Source of the DNA: Enterobacter sp.
GTDB taxonomy: Bacteria; Pseudomonadota; Gammaproteobacteria; Enterobacterales; Enterobacteriaceae
Direction of reading: 5' to 3'
DNA length: 52,108 nucleotides
NCBI GenBank assembly: GCA_022649305.1
Contig: JALCNW010000025.1
Coordinates: 1-52,108, forward strand
Each line of letters begins with the position of its first letter. The stretch's first letter is position 1. Both the position numbers and the translations under genes were made by a program. Below the pieces are notes generated by a model that had not been told where the DNA came from, ran no database searches, and saw only the letters and a program-made list of their open reading frames with translations. Below, in pieces: positions 30,822 through 39,781 of the stretch.

Positions 30822-32329
30822 GCTGGCTGGTGGGAATGGCGATGGCCGCCATTTATCTGCCGCTCATTCCCGCGGGAATCATGCTGATCGTCCCGGCGTT
30901 TTCAGCGGCGGGTTGGCTATCCCTCTTAAACGATCCCCAGCTTACGCAGGCGCTGATCGCCACGCTGGTATCGACGGTTATCGCAACCGTCGGGTCGCTT
31001 GCTATTGCCCTGTGCGTTGTTGCGGCACTCTGGCCCGGCGAACGCTGGCGTCAATTGAGCGCTCGCCTGCCGTGGCTGCTGGCCATCCCTCACGTGGCGT
31101 TCGCCACCAGCGTGCTGTTAACGTTTGCAGAAGGCGGCGCTTTTTATCGTCTGTGTAGCGCGTATTCCCCCCTGCTCGATCGCTACGGTATCGGGCTTGG
31201 GCTGACGCTCGCCGTGAAAGAGAGCGCTTTTGTGCTGTGGGCCATCTATGCCGTATTACCGGAAAGCGGGTTGGCGCAAAAGATGGTAGTCCTGAGAACG
31301 CTGGGCTATTCGCGCCTCCAGGGAATGTGCTGGCTGGTGTTACCCGCTATCGCCCCGGTACTCGGGGCAGTGATGCTCGCCGTTGTAGCCTGGTCATTGT
31401 CGGTGGTAGACGTTGCGATCATTCTGGGGCCGGGGAATCCGCCTACGCTCGCCGTGTTAGCCTGGCAGTGGCTGAGCCAGGGCGATGCGGAACAGCAACT
31501 GAAAGGAACGCTGTTGTGCCTGATGTTATTGCTGCTATTGGCACTGTTTGCCGGGATCGGGTTTGGCCTGTGGAAAATCTGGCGGCAAACCCTTCCCTCG
31601 GTTTCAGGCATTCGGCACCCCACAAGGCCGCCCGTCGTTGGGGTCGCATTAGGCTGGTTATTGCCGTTCGCGGGGCTGATGTGCGCAGCAATCTTGCTGG
31701 TGCTGGCACAAACGCGGAAGTTCGATTTCACTTCGTTTAACGCCAGCCTGTCCCTGGGGCTGCTCTCAAGCCTGATTGCCCTGATGATTATCCTTATCTG
31801 GCTGGAATGGGGTCCGGCGCGCGGTGCGCGGTGGGTATGGCTGCCGCTGGCGCTCCCGGCTCTGCCGCTGGTTGCGGGACAATATACTCTGGCGCTACAT
31901 CTGGGTTTTGACGGTAGCTATCTCGCCGTGCTGTGGGGACATTTACTGTGGGTGCTGCCCTGGATGCTGCTGGTCCTCCAGCCGGCCTGGCGTCGGCTCG
32001 ATCCGCGTCTGATACTCACGGCGAAAACCCTTGGTCTGCGTCAAAGCAAAATATTCTGGTTAATCAAATGCCCGCTGCTGTTGCGTCCGATCCTGATGGC
32101 CTTTGCCACGGGATTTTCAGTCAGTATGGCGCAATACCTGCCCACACAGTGGTTGGGTGCCGGGCGATACCCGACGCTCACCACTGAAGCCGTGGCACTC
32201 AGCAGCGGTGGCAGCCCGGCTATACTGGCGAATACCGCGCTGGAATTGCTCGCGCTGACAGCGGCGCTATTTGGCCTCGCAGCCGTATTATCCCGACTGG
32301 CAGGTCATTTCCGAAAAGGATTACGTTAA
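30794..32329 (+). CDS. ynjC: ABC transporter permease YnjC (fused double permease)
   Basis: A 511-residue permease with about twelve membrane helices. It is built as two tandem binding-protein-dependent permease domains, each with an EAA-type loop: the first near residues 160-190 (MVVLRTLGYSRLQGMCWLVL), the second near 410-430 (LILTAKTLGLRQSKIFWLIK). One polypeptide can thus replace the usual permease dimer. The start at 30794 lies inside ynjB, and the family length supports it. The stop overlaps the ynjD start (TAATG). Substrate unknown. Confidence 0.92.
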   Translation: MAASLRHPLSWLVGMAMAAIYLPLIPAGIMLIVPAFSAAGWLSLLNDPQLTQALIATLVSTVIATVGSLAIALCVVAALWPGERWRQLSARLPWLLAIPHVAFATSVLLTFAEGGAFYRLCSAYSPLLDRYGIGLGLTLAVKESAFVLWAIYAVLPESGLAQKMVVLRTLGYSRLQGMCWLVLPAIAPVLGAVMLAVVAWSLSVVDVAIILGPGNPPTLAVLAWQWLSQGDAEQQLKGTLLCLMLLLLLALFAGIGFGLWKIWRQTLPSVSGIRHPTRPPVVGVALGWLLPFAGLMCAAILLVLAQTRKFDFTSFNASLSLGLLSSLIALMIILIWLEWGPARGARWVWLPLALPALPLVAGQYTLALHLGFDGSYLAVLWGHLLWVLPWMLLVLQPAWRRLDPRLILTAKTLGLRQSKIFWLIKCPLLLRPILMAFATGFSVSMAQYLPTQWLGAGRYPTLTTEAVALSSGGSPAILANTALELLALTAALFGLAAVLSRLAGHFRKGLR

Positions 32330-32949
32330 TGTTAAGCGTCCGCCATCTTTCCCTGTCTCCTCTTTTACGAGAGGTGAATTTCAGCGTACCGCCAGGAGAA
32401 ATCATCACCTTGATGGGGCCGTCCGGCAGCGGGAAATCGACGTTATTTGCGTGGATGGTTGGGGCGCTTTCGACTGATTTTCGCGCTCATGGTGAACTGT
32501 GGCTTAACGATCGTCGCTGTGATGCGTTACCCGTAGAGCAACGCGGTATTGGCATTTTGTTTCAGGATGCGCTGCTATTCGATCACTTCAGCGTCGGGCA
32601 AAACCTGCTGCTAGCCCTTCCCGCGCATATCAAGGGCAAGGAACGTCGTGGGCAAGTTGAAGCCGCGCTTAGCTCAGCGGGGTTAACCGGTTTCTTCGCC
32701 AGCGATCCGGCCACGCTTTCCGGCGGTGAACGCGCACGCATCAGCCTGCTGCGTGCGCTGCTGGCGCAACCTCAGGCGTTGCTGTTAGACGAGCCGTTCA
32801 ATCGCCTGGATAAACCGCTGCGGGCACGTTTTCGGGACTGGGTGTTCACGCAAGTTCGCGAACGACACATTCCCGTGGTGCTGGTCACACACGATGAAGA
32901 TGACATTCCAGCCAACGGACGTGTGATTCACCTGTCCGACTGGCATTAA
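32329..32949 (+). CDS. ynjD: ABC transporter ATPase YnjD
   Basis: The 206-residue ATP-binding subunit that should power YnjC. Walker A is GPSGSGKST (about residues 29-37), the Q-loop is ILFQDALLFDHFSV (about 76-89), the signature is LSGGERARISLLRALLAQ (about 129-146), Walker B is ALLLDEPFNRLD and the switch His is in LVTHDE. The start shares one base with the ynjC stop. It ends soon after the switch region and is slightly shorter than the E. coli protein I recall, without an added regulatory domain. Confidence 0.94.
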   Translation: MLSVRHLSLSPLLREVNFSVPPGEIITLMGPSGSGKSTLFAWMVGALSTDFRAHGELWLNDRRCDALPVEQRGIGILFQDALLFDHFSVGQNLLLALPAHIKGKERRGQVEAALSSAGLTGFFASDPATLSGGERARISLLRALLAQPQALLLDEPFNRLDKPLRARFRDWVFTQVRERHIPVVLVTHDEDDIPANGRVIHLSDWH

Positions 32950-33026
32950 TTCATGTGCCAACGCAAAGAATTCTGCTTAGGGGAAGACGAAAATAGCGCA
33001 CCTTTTTCTTAACGTCAGATTTTTCG

Positions 33027-34334
33027 ATGAAACGTGTTTCTCACCTGACTGCGCTGGCCCTTGCGATGGGTCTCGCCTCCTTCACCTCTTTTGCAGCCGA
33101 TATGCCGCAATCCCTTACGCTTGAACAGCTGCAACAACAGCACGGCGCGGCGATCGACACGCGCGCCAGCGCGTTCTATAACGGCTGGCCACAAACGCTG
33201 AGCGGCACCTCCGGGCATGAACCCGCCGCACTCAATCTGTCCGCCAGTTGGCTGCGTGAGATGAGCGATGCACAGCTTTCCGCCTGGGCAAATCAGCACA
33301 ACCTTACCCCGACATCCACCATCGCGCTGTACGGCAACGATGCTGAAAACCAGGCGGTAAAAGCACGACTGACCAACGCTGGCTATCAGCACGTATCTGC
33401 GTTGGGCGATGCACTGCAACATGCCGATCGCCTGCAACGCCTGCCCCATTTTGAACAGCTGGTCTACCCACAGTGGATCCATCAGCTTTCGCAGGGTAAA
33501 CCGGTTGTTGCCGCCCCAGCGGGCGAGTATAAGCTCATTGAAGCCGCCTGGGGCGCGCCGAAATTCTACCTGTTGAACCATATTCCGGGTGCCGGATATA
33601 TCGACACCAATGAGGTTGAAAGCGAACCGCTTTGGAACAAAGTCTCTGACGATAAGCTCAAAGCGATGCTGGCAAAACACGGTATTCGTCACGATACCAC
33701 CGTGATCCTGTACGGTCGCGATGTCTACGCCGCCGCGCGTGTGGCACAAATAATGCTCTACGCGGGCGTGAAGGACGTGCGCATCCTGGACGGTGGCTGG
33801 AAAGCGTGGTCCGCTGCCGGTTTACCGGTCGAGCGTGGCATGCCCGCCGAGGTGAAACCGGCGAACGATTTTGGTGCTCCCCTTCCTGGCCAACCGCAGC
33901 TGATGGTCGATATGGAACAGGCACGCGGCATGCTTCATCGTAAAGATGCCTCTCTGGTCAGCATTCGTTCATGGCCGGAGTTTATCGGTGAAACCAGCGG
34001 CTATAGCTATATCAAACCCAAAGGCGAAATCGCTGGGGCTCGCTGGGGGCACGCGGGCAGCGACGCCACCCATATGGAAGATTTCCATAATCCGGACGGC
34101 ACCATGCGCAGCGCTGAGGATATCGCGGCGATGTGGAAGCAATGGAATATTCTGCCCGATCAGCACGTCGCCTTTTACTGCGGCACCGGCTGGCGCGCGT
34201 CAGAAACCTTTATGTACGCTCGCGCCATGGGCTGGCAAAATATCGCCGTTTACGACGGTGGCTGGTACGAATGGAGCAGCCATCCGCAAAATCCGATCAC
34301 CACCGGTCCGATTGTGCCCATCAAAACGCTTTAA
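33027..34334 (+). CDS. ynjE: Triple-rhodanese sulfurtransferase YnjE
   Basis: YnjE has three rhodanese domains; in E. coli it has been tied to sulfur transfer for molybdopterin synthesis, although it carries a signal peptide (residues 1-23, MKRVSHLTALALAMGLASFT...). The active Cys385 sits in the loop FYCGTGWRAS of the third domain; the first two domains have no cysteine in that loop. The 435-residue length equals that of E. coli. The start has a poor ribosome-binding site. It follows ynjD after 77 bp, and its stop overlaps the convergent ynjF stop by 4 bp. Confidence 0.95.
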   Translation: MKRVSHLTALALAMGLASFTSFAADMPQSLTLEQLQQQHGAAIDTRASAFYNGWPQTLSGTSGHEPAALNLSASWLREMSDAQLSAWANQHNLTPTSTIALYGNDAENQAVKARLTNAGYQHVSALGDALQHADRLQRLPHFEQLVYPQWIHQLSQGKPVVAAPAGEYKLIEAAWGAPKFYLLNHIPGAGYIDTNEVESEPLWNKVSDDKLKAMLAKHGIRHDTTVILYGRDVYAAARVAQIMLYAGVKDVRILDGGWKAWSAAGLPVERGMPAEVKPANDFGAPLPGQPQLMVDMEQARGMLHRKDASLVSIRSWPEFIGETSGYSYIKPKGEIAGARWGHAGSDATHMEDFHNPDGTMRSAEDIAAMWKQWNILPDQHVAFYCGTGWRASETFMYARAMGWQNIAVYDGGWYEWSSHPQNPITTGPIVPIKTL

Positions 34335-34948
34335 TGTTTAAGCGCCTTTAAGGTTTGATATCCGCTCCAGATGCGCGTTGTGGTGGTAAGCCAACACAAC
34401 GCGCCAAAGATCCAGGCGAAAACCGCAAAGTACGAGGGGAACAGACAGGATAAAACAAACAGCAGGATCGTCTCAGTCCCTTCCGTGATGCCACCCAGAT
34501 AGTAAAACGACTTGTGCGCATAGCCCGGATTATCGATATCGTGTTTTGCCCCAAGCGCAGCAAACGCCAGGAAACTGCTCCCCGTACCGATAAACGCAAA
34601 CAGCAACCACGCGGCCGCCAGCGCGTTTTCCACCGGAGCAGCGAGAGCAAAGCCAAACGGCACCAGCGCATAGAACAGAAAATCGAGAGAAATATCCAGG
34701 AACCCACCCGCGTCGGACAACCCTCGTCGGCGTGCTAACGCCCCGTCCAGCCCGTCGAAGAGGCGATTAATCACGATTGCCACCAGCGCCGCCGAATACC
34801 AGCCCAGCGCCAAAAAAGGCAGCGCCAGCACGCCAACGGCAAATCCTGCCAGGGTTAATCCATCAGGCGTGATCGAGGGTTTATCGAGCGCGCAGGCCAG
34901 ACGATTGAGTGCCGGTTTGATGCGCGGATGCAGATGACGGTCAAGCAT
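34331..34948 (-). CDS. ynjF: CDP-alcohol phosphatidyltransferase YnjF
   Basis: A 205-residue inner-membrane enzyme of the CDP-alcohol phosphatidyltransferase family, which joins a CDP-activated lipid to an alcohol. The catalytic motif is seen as DGLDGALAR followed by GFLDISLD (about residues 66-91), giving the four conserved Asp. About five to six helices surround it. Its lipid product is unknown. It follows the ynjA-like gene with an 8-bp overlap, so the two are probably one operon. In E. coli the ynjA gene is elsewhere, upstream of ynjB. Confidence 0.93.
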   Translation of the reverse strand: MLDRHLHPRIKPALNRLACALDKPSITPDGLTLAGFAVGVLALPFLALGWYSAALVAIVINRLFDGLDGALARRRGLSDAGGFLDISLDFLFYALVPFGFALAAPVENALAAAWLLFAFIGTGSSFLAFAALGAKHDIDNPGYAHKSFYYLGGITEGTETILLFVLSCLFPSYFAVFAWIFGALCWLTTTTRIWSGYQTLKALKH

Positions 34949-35510
34949 GTGGTTTTCCTTTCAACGCGTCGCAAAGCCCCTGTGCGGGGATATCCAGCGC
35001 AGCATTAAAGCGGGCAGATAAGTTCTGAAAGGCAATCAGCGCCGTCATTTCGGTAATCGTCTCATCGCAGTAATACTGTTTTAGGTCGGTTTTAACGGCC
35101 TCACTCACCTGCGGCGGCGTCGCCGTGGTGGCTTCGGCGTAAGCCAGTGCGGCGCGTTCTTCTGCGCTAAACAACGTGGATTCCTGCCACTGGCTGACGG
35201 CCTGCACTTTGTCCAGCGCACCGCAGCGCTCGGCCAGGCGCAGGCTGTTGGCGTCAATACAAAACGCGCAGTGGCACAGTTGGGACACGCGCGTCATCAG
35301 GAGCGAACGCAGCACCGGGGTGAGTCGCGCTTGTCGACGTTCAAGAAAACCGACAAATAGCGCCACCAGCCAGAAAAGACGCGGCATGCGCCCCCACCAA
35401 CGTGTTGGATTAAGCACCGCACCAAAATGTTTTTTCTGCATCGCGGCGATGGGTTTGACACTGACGGGAAGGGATTCGACGGGCTGTACCCAGGCGGATG
35501 TTTCTTTCAC
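34941..35510 (-). CDS. ynjA: YnjA-like carboxymuconolactone decarboxylase/AhpD-family protein
   Basis: A 189-residue protein of the AhpD/CMD alkylhydroperoxidase-like fold. The family redox motif is CHCAFCID (a CxxC with nearby residues), followed by the helix pair LFSAEERAALAYAEATTATPP and LTELTALIAFQNLSARFNAALDIPAQGLC-like C-terminus typical of YnjA. Peroxidase activity is inferred only. GTG at 35510 is chosen as start because AGGAGA lies five bases before it; an ATG 21 codons upstream lacks a site and nearly reaches the divergent nudG. In E. coli ynjA precedes ynjB; here it is on the opposite strand, overlapping ynjF by 8 bp. Confidence 0.8.
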   Translation of the reverse strand: MKETSAWVQPVESLPVSVKPIAAMQKKHFGAVLNPTRWWGRMPRLFWLVALFVGFLERRQARLTPVLRSLLMTRVSQLCHCAFCIDANSLRLAERCGALDKVQAVSQWQESTLFSAEERAALAYAEATTATPPQVSEAVKTDLKQYYCDETITEMTALIAFQNLSARFNAALDIPAQGLCDALKGKPHA

Positions 35511-35585
35511 CTGATTCTCCTGATGGCTGGACTCTTTGAAAGCGCACGATAATATGTCGTTTTTCGCTATCAATTATTGACGACC

Positions 35586-35996
35586 ATGCTGAAAACTATC
35601 GATGTTGTTGCCGCTATTATTGAGCAGGACGGCAAAATTCTGCTGGCGCAGCGGCCAAAACATGCCGATCAGCCAGGAATGTGGGAGTTTGCCGGTGGCA
35701 AAGTGGAGGCCGGAGAAACGCAGCCCGAAGCGCTGGTACGCGAACTGCGCGAAGAGTTAGGCATTGAGGCGCAGCCTGAGCGTTATATTGCCAGCCACCA
35801 GCGGGAAGTGTCGCAACGCCTGATCAATTTGCATGCCTGGTATGTGCCCGCCTTTAGCGGCACGCTTACCGCGCTGCATCACAGTGAACTGGTATGGTGT
35901 ACGCCGCAAGAGGCCTTTGCCTACCCTTTGGCCCCTGCGGATGTTCCTCTGCTTGAAGCTTTTATTCTTTTACGCGCCGCCAGACCAGCGGGTTAG
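35586..35996 (+). CDS. nudG: Nudix pyrimidine (deoxy)nucleotide diphosphatase NudG
   Basis: NudG hydrolyses oxidised or modified pyrimidine nucleoside triphosphates such as 5-hydroxy-CTP, cleaning the nucleotide pool. The Nudix box GGKVEAGETQPEALVRELRE-ELGI (about residues 36-59) has all catalytic Glu residues. The start is taken at 35586 (MLKTIDVVAAII), parallel to E. coli; a TTG three codons upstream is possible. Neither has a strong ribosome-binding site. At 136 residues it is close to E. coli (135). Its 3' end overlaps the convergent ynjH by 35 bp. Confidence 0.92.
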   Translation: MLKTIDVVAAIIEQDGKILLAQRPKHADQPGMWEFAGGKVEAGETQPEALVRELREELGIEAQPERYIASHQREVSQRLINLHAWYVPAFSGTLTALHHSELVWCTPQEAFAYPLAPADVPLLEAFILLRAARPAG

Positions 35997-36234
35997 TGCT
36001 GATGGTGCGCTCGTCGCGCTGACACTGCAATAACACGCCATCGGCTTTCACCACCGCCCCTTCTGAATAATTTTGATCCTGATAAATACAGCATTGATTG
36101 CACGGCTGCGCGCGTTGGCCGCTGGAGCTGAACACCTCTGGGGGAATATTCACATCCACATCCGGGCGGATCCGGTCCGCCTGAGCGCCAGTGGACAAAA
36201 GTGCAAACAGCGCGGCGATAAGATAACGATGCAT
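35962..36234 (-). CDS. ynjH: Small periplasmic protein YnjH
   Basis: A 90-residue exported protein of unknown function, family DUF1496. The signal peptide MHRYLIAALFALLSTGAQA is cut at about residue 19. The mature part has a cysteine cluster PCNQCCIYQDQNYSEGAVV and a further Cys in LLQCQRDER, conserved in the family and likely paired as disulfides in the periplasm. Length equals E. coli YnjH. The gene ends inside nudG on the opposite strand (35-bp overlap). Confidence 0.92.
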   Translation of the reverse strand: MHRYLIAALFALLSTGAQADRIRPDVDVNIPPEVFSSSGQRAQPCNQCCIYQDQNYSEGAVVKADGVLLQCQRDERTISTNPLVWRRVKE

Positions 36235-36368
36235 AGACGACTCTTCCTGTTATGTCCTGATAATGACTATAACGGTAAACCGGGGCTAAACCTTTAATTT
36301 CTCCTGTCATCGTTTTTAGTTATGACTCGCCACCGATAATGAATTTCCCTTTCAGCGTGAATTTCTAC

Positions 36369-36399
36369 TTGCCTCACAAAGCGGTACGGGTGGTATAGT
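36369..36399 (+). promoter_or_regulatory. Probable gdhA promoter
   Basis: TATAGT (36394-36399) preceded by TGG forms an extended -10. TTGCCT (36369-36374) lies 19 bp upstream, a long spacer often tolerated with an extended -10. The leader would be about 55 nt. Confidence 0.5.
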
Positions 36400-36461
36400 C
36401 GAAAAAGACTGCAAATCGCTTACACAACACACATAAAATATTATAAGAGGTTCTTATATCT

Positions 36462-37805
36462 ATGGATCAGGCACGCTCTCTGGAATCATTTCTGTCCCAC
36501 GTTCAACAACGCGACCCGCATCAGAGCGAGTTTGCGCAGGCCGTCCGCGAAGTCATGACCACGCTGTGGCCATTTCTTGAAGAAAACCCGCGTTATCGTC
36601 AAATGTCCTTGCTGGAACGTCTGGTTGAACCCGAGCGTGTCATTCAGTTCCGTGTCGTCTGGGTTGACGATCGTAATCAGGTGCAGGTAAACCGCGCGTG
36701 GCGCGTACAGTTTAGCTCTGCCATCGGCCCCTTTAAGGGCGGCATGCGTTTCCATCCTTCCGTAAACTTATCGATCCTGAAATTCCTCGGCTTTGAGCAG
36801 ACGTTTAAAAACGCACTGACCACGCTGCCCATGGGCGGCGGCAAAGGCGGGAGTGATTTTGACCCGAAAGGCAAAAGCGAAGGTGAAGTGATGCGCTTCT
36901 GTCAGGCGCTGATGACGGAACTGTATCGCCATCTCGGGCCTGACACCGACGTGCCTGCGGGCGATATCGGCGTGGGCGGCCGTGAAGTCGGCTTTATGGC
37001 GGGGATGATGAAGAAACTCTCCAACAACAGCGCCTGCGTGTTCACTGGCAAAGGTCTCTCTTTCGGCGGCAGCTTGATTCGCCCGGAAGCGACCGGCTAT
37101 GGTCTGGTGTACTTCATCGCGGCGATGCTCAAACGTCATGGCCTGGGCTTTGAAGGCATGCGCGTGGCGGTTTCCGGCTCCGGCAACGTGGCGCAATACG
37201 CGATTGAAAAAGCGATGGAGCTTGGCGCGCGCGTCGTCACAGCGTCCGACTCCAGCGGTACGGTGGTGGATGAAGCCGGTTTCACGACCGAAAAACTGGC
37301 GCGTCTGTGCGAAATCAAAGCCAGCCGAGACGGTCGCGTGGCGGATTATGCTCGCGAGTTTGGCCTGAGCTATCTGGAAGGCAAGCAGCCGTGGTCCGTA
37401 CCGGTGGATATCGCTCTGCCTTGCGCGACGCAAAACGAGCTGGATGTGGAAGCCGCACAGGTGCTCATTGCCAACGGGGTTAAGGCCGTCGCCGAAGGCG
37501 CGAATATGCCTACGACTATCGAAGCCACCGATCTGTTCCTTGAGGCTGGCGTACTGTTTGCACCGGGTAAAGCAGCGAACGCTGGCGGCGTGGCAACATC
37601 CGGGCTGGAGATGGCGCAAAACGCCGCGCGTCTGGGCTGGAAAGCCGAGAAGGTGGATGCGCGTCTGCATCACATCATGCTGGATATTCACCATTCATGC
37701 GTTGAGTATGGCGGAGAAGCGAAGCAAACCAACTACGTGCGTGGGGCGAACATCGCCGGGTTTGTGAAAGTAGCCGATGCGATGATCGGGCAAGGTGTGA
37801 TTTAA
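36462..37805 (+). CDS. gdhA: NADP-specific glutamate dehydrogenase
   Basis: GdhA makes glutamate from 2-oxoglutarate, ammonia and NADPH and is the high-ammonia route of nitrogen assimilation. The catalytic Lys128 is in MGGGKGGSDFDPKGKSEGE, and the dinucleotide-binding motif is VAVSGSGNVAQYAIEKAMEL (about residues 229-248). Length is 447 residues as in E. coli. Codon choice is that of a well-expressed gene. Preceded by AAGAGG and followed by a hairpin. E. coli ynjI, between gdhA and topB, is absent. Confidence 0.97.
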   Translation: MDQARSLESFLSHVQQRDPHQSEFAQAVREVMTTLWPFLEENPRYRQMSLLERLVEPERVIQFRVVWVDDRNQVQVNRAWRVQFSSAIGPFKGGMRFHPSVNLSILKFLGFEQTFKNALTTLPMGGGKGGSDFDPKGKSEGEVMRFCQALMTELYRHLGPDTDVPAGDIGVGGREVGFMAGMMKKLSNNSACVFTGKGLSFGGSLIRPEATGYGLVYFIAAMLKRHGLGFEGMRVAVSGSGNVAQYAIEKAMELGARVVTASDSSGTVVDEAGFTTEKLARLCEIKASRDGRVADYAREFGLSYLEGKQPWSVPVDIALPCATQNELDVEAAQVLIANGVKAVAEGANMPTTIEATDLFLEAGVLFAPGKAANAGGVATSGLEMAQNAARLGWKAEKVDARLHHIMLDIHHSCVEYGGEAKQTNYVRGANIAGFVKVADAMIGQGVI

Positions 37806-37829
37806 GGTTACCATCGTGCGGTCGGCTCC

Positions 37830-37854
37830 CGCCCTCTCCCACAGGAAGAGGGCG
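37830..37854. terminator. Hairpin between gdhA and topB
   Basis: CGCCCTCT pairs with AGAGGGCG across nine bases. It lies between convergent gdhA and topB. The flanking T-runs are weak. Confidence 0.6.
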
Positions 37855-37866
37855 AAATCGGGCGTG

Positions 37867-39777
37867 TCAGGCCGCACTTTTCTTCTTTTTAAACGGTTTT
37901 TTCTTGTCGCCACCGCCCGGTGCCACCATCCCTCGGAACTGCTTCACCGGCGTGCTGCGCGCCTGGTTAATCAGGTCGAACAGCGTCCCGACCAGCGGGT
38001 GCATAAAGTCCTGATAGCGGCACTGTTTCTCACTGATTTGCGTCAAAACCGACTCCCAGTGCGCCGTCATGTCCGGTCGTGTCGCCATCTCCGGCAGGGA
38101 GTGAATCAATGCCCTTCCAGGATCCGTTGAGTGAATGTAGCGGCCTTTTTTAATCAAGAACCCACGCTTGAACAGCAGTTCGATAATCCCCGCGCGCGTT
38201 GCTTCTGTGCCCAGTCCGTCGGTCGCACGGAGGATCTTTTTCAGATCTTTATCCTGCACAAAACGGGCGATCCCGGTCATGGCAGATAGCAGCGTCGCAT
38301 CGGTAAAGTGGCGCGGCGGCTGAGTTTGTCGCTCAACCACTTCCCCTTTTTCGCACAGCAGCGCATCATCTTTCGCGACCACCGGCAGCGGCGTGCCGTC
38401 GTTCTCTTCGTCGCGTTCCTTGTTACCGAGCAGCGTGCGCCAACCGGCTTCCGCGAGGAATCGCGCTTTGGCGACAAACTTGGCTTTGGCAATTTCCAGC
38501 TCAATAACGCATTTGCGGAACATGGCATCGGGGCAGAACTGCATCAGATACTGGCGAGCGACCAGGTTGTACACCTTCGATTCGTTCTCTGTCAGATTGA
38601 CCGAACTACTGCGCGCCGTGGGGATAATCGCGTGGTGGGCATCGACCTTTTTATCGTCCCAGCAGCGGTTGCGAATATCCGGATTGACTACCGGCTGCGG
38701 CAAGAGATCGGAGGTATGTACCGCGATGGCATTGAGCACCGCGTGGCGGCCAGCAAAATGCTCTTCCGGCAGATAGCGGCTGTCGGAACGCGGATAGGTA
38801 ATGAGCTTGTGGGTTTCGTAGAGTTTCTGGCAAATATCAAGCACGTTCTGGGCGCTCATGCCATAGCGTTTACCCGCCTCAATCTGCAACGCGGAGAGCG
38901 AAAACGGCAGAGGCGCAGGTTCTGATTCCCGTTTATCGTTATAGCTGGTGACGATAGCAGGCTGTCCGCCAATGCGGTTGACCACATGGTCAGCCAGCGG
39001 GCGATGCAGCAGACGCCCTTCCTCGTCCTGATAAGGCTCGCAGGCTTCACTCGGCTGCCAGACGACGACAAATCGCTCGTCTTTCGGCGTCACGATATGT
39101 GCCTTCACCTCAAAGAAATCCTTGGCAACGAAGTTTTCAATGTCTTCATCGCGACGCACCACCATCCCCAGCACCGGGGTTTGCACACGCCCGACGGACA
39201 ATACGCCCTGGTATCCGGCGTTGCGCCCCAGAATGGTATAGGCGCGGGTCATGTTGATGCCGTAAAGCCAGTCGGCGCGAGCACGGGCCAGCGCGGAGAC
39301 GCACAGTGGAATAAAGTCATTATTAGAGCGCAGACGGGAAATCGCCCGCTCGACTGCCTGCGGGTTGAGGTCGTTTATCAAACAACGCTGGACCTGCTTG
39401 CGCTTTTCCGCCGCCAGCTCCAGATAATCGAGAACCTCATCAACCAGCAGTTGCCCTTCGCGGTCCGGGTCACCGGCGTGAACAATCTCTTGCGCCTCGT
39501 GCAGAAAACGTTTGATGACGTTGAGCTGTTTGGTGACCGAAGGTCGCGGCTGTAAACGCCACTTTTCCGGCACAATAGGCAAGTCGTTAAGGTTCCAGCG
39601 CGCGTAGCGGCTGTCGTAGACGTCCGGCTGCGCCTGTTCGAGCAGGTGGCCGATACACCAGGTGACGACCTGCCCGTTTCCGCACTCGATATAGCCGTCA
39701 CCTTTGCGATGCGGCTTGGGTAGCACATCGGCAATGGCTCGGGCCAGACTCGGTTTTTCCGCAATATACAACCGCAT
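37867..39777 (-). CDS. topB: DNA topoisomerase III
   Basis: TopB is a type IA topoisomerase that decatenates and resolves linked DNA, working with RecQ. The Toprim domain opens the protein ([20 protein letters not shown]; acidic [11 protein letters not shown] at about residues 101-111). The active-site Tyr328 lies in [13 protein letters not shown]. The C-terminus is Lys-rich ([12 protein letters not shown]). The start at 39777 gives 636 residues, slightly shorter than E. coli TopB (653) at the C-terminal tail. Four bases separate it from selD, so ydjA-selD-topB may be one operon. Confidence 0.95.
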   Translation of the reverse strand: MRLYIAEKPSLARAIADVLPKPHRKGDGYIECGNGQVVTWCIGHLLEQAQPDVYDSRYARWNLNDLPIVPEKWRLQPRPSVTKQLNVIKRFLHEAQEIVHAGDPDREGQLLVDEVLDYLELAAEKRKQVQRCLINDLNPQAVERAISRLRSNNDFIPLCVSALARARADWLYGINMTRAYTILGRNAGYQGVLSVGRVQTPVLGMVVRRDEDIENFVAKDFFEVKAHIVTPKDERFVVVWQPSEACEPYQDEEGRLLHRPLADHVVNRIGGQPAIVTSYNDKRESEPAPLPFSLSALQIEAGKRYGMSAQNVLDICQKLYETHKLITYPRSDSRYLPEEHFAGRHAVLNAIAVHTSDLLPQPVVNPDIRNRCWDDKKVDAHHAIIPTARSSSVNLTENESKVYNLVARQYLMQFCPDAMFRKCVIELEIAKAKFVAKARFLAEAGWRTLLGNKERDEENDGTPLPVVAKDDALLCEKGEVVERQTQPPRHFTDATLLSAMTGIARFVQDKDLKKILRATDGLGTEATRAGIIELLFKRGFLIKKGRYIHSTDPGRALIHSLPEMATRPDMTAHWESVLTQISEKQCRYQDFMHPLVGTLFDLINQARSTPVKQFRGMVAPGGGDKKKPFKKKKSAA

Positions 39778-39781
39778 CGAA

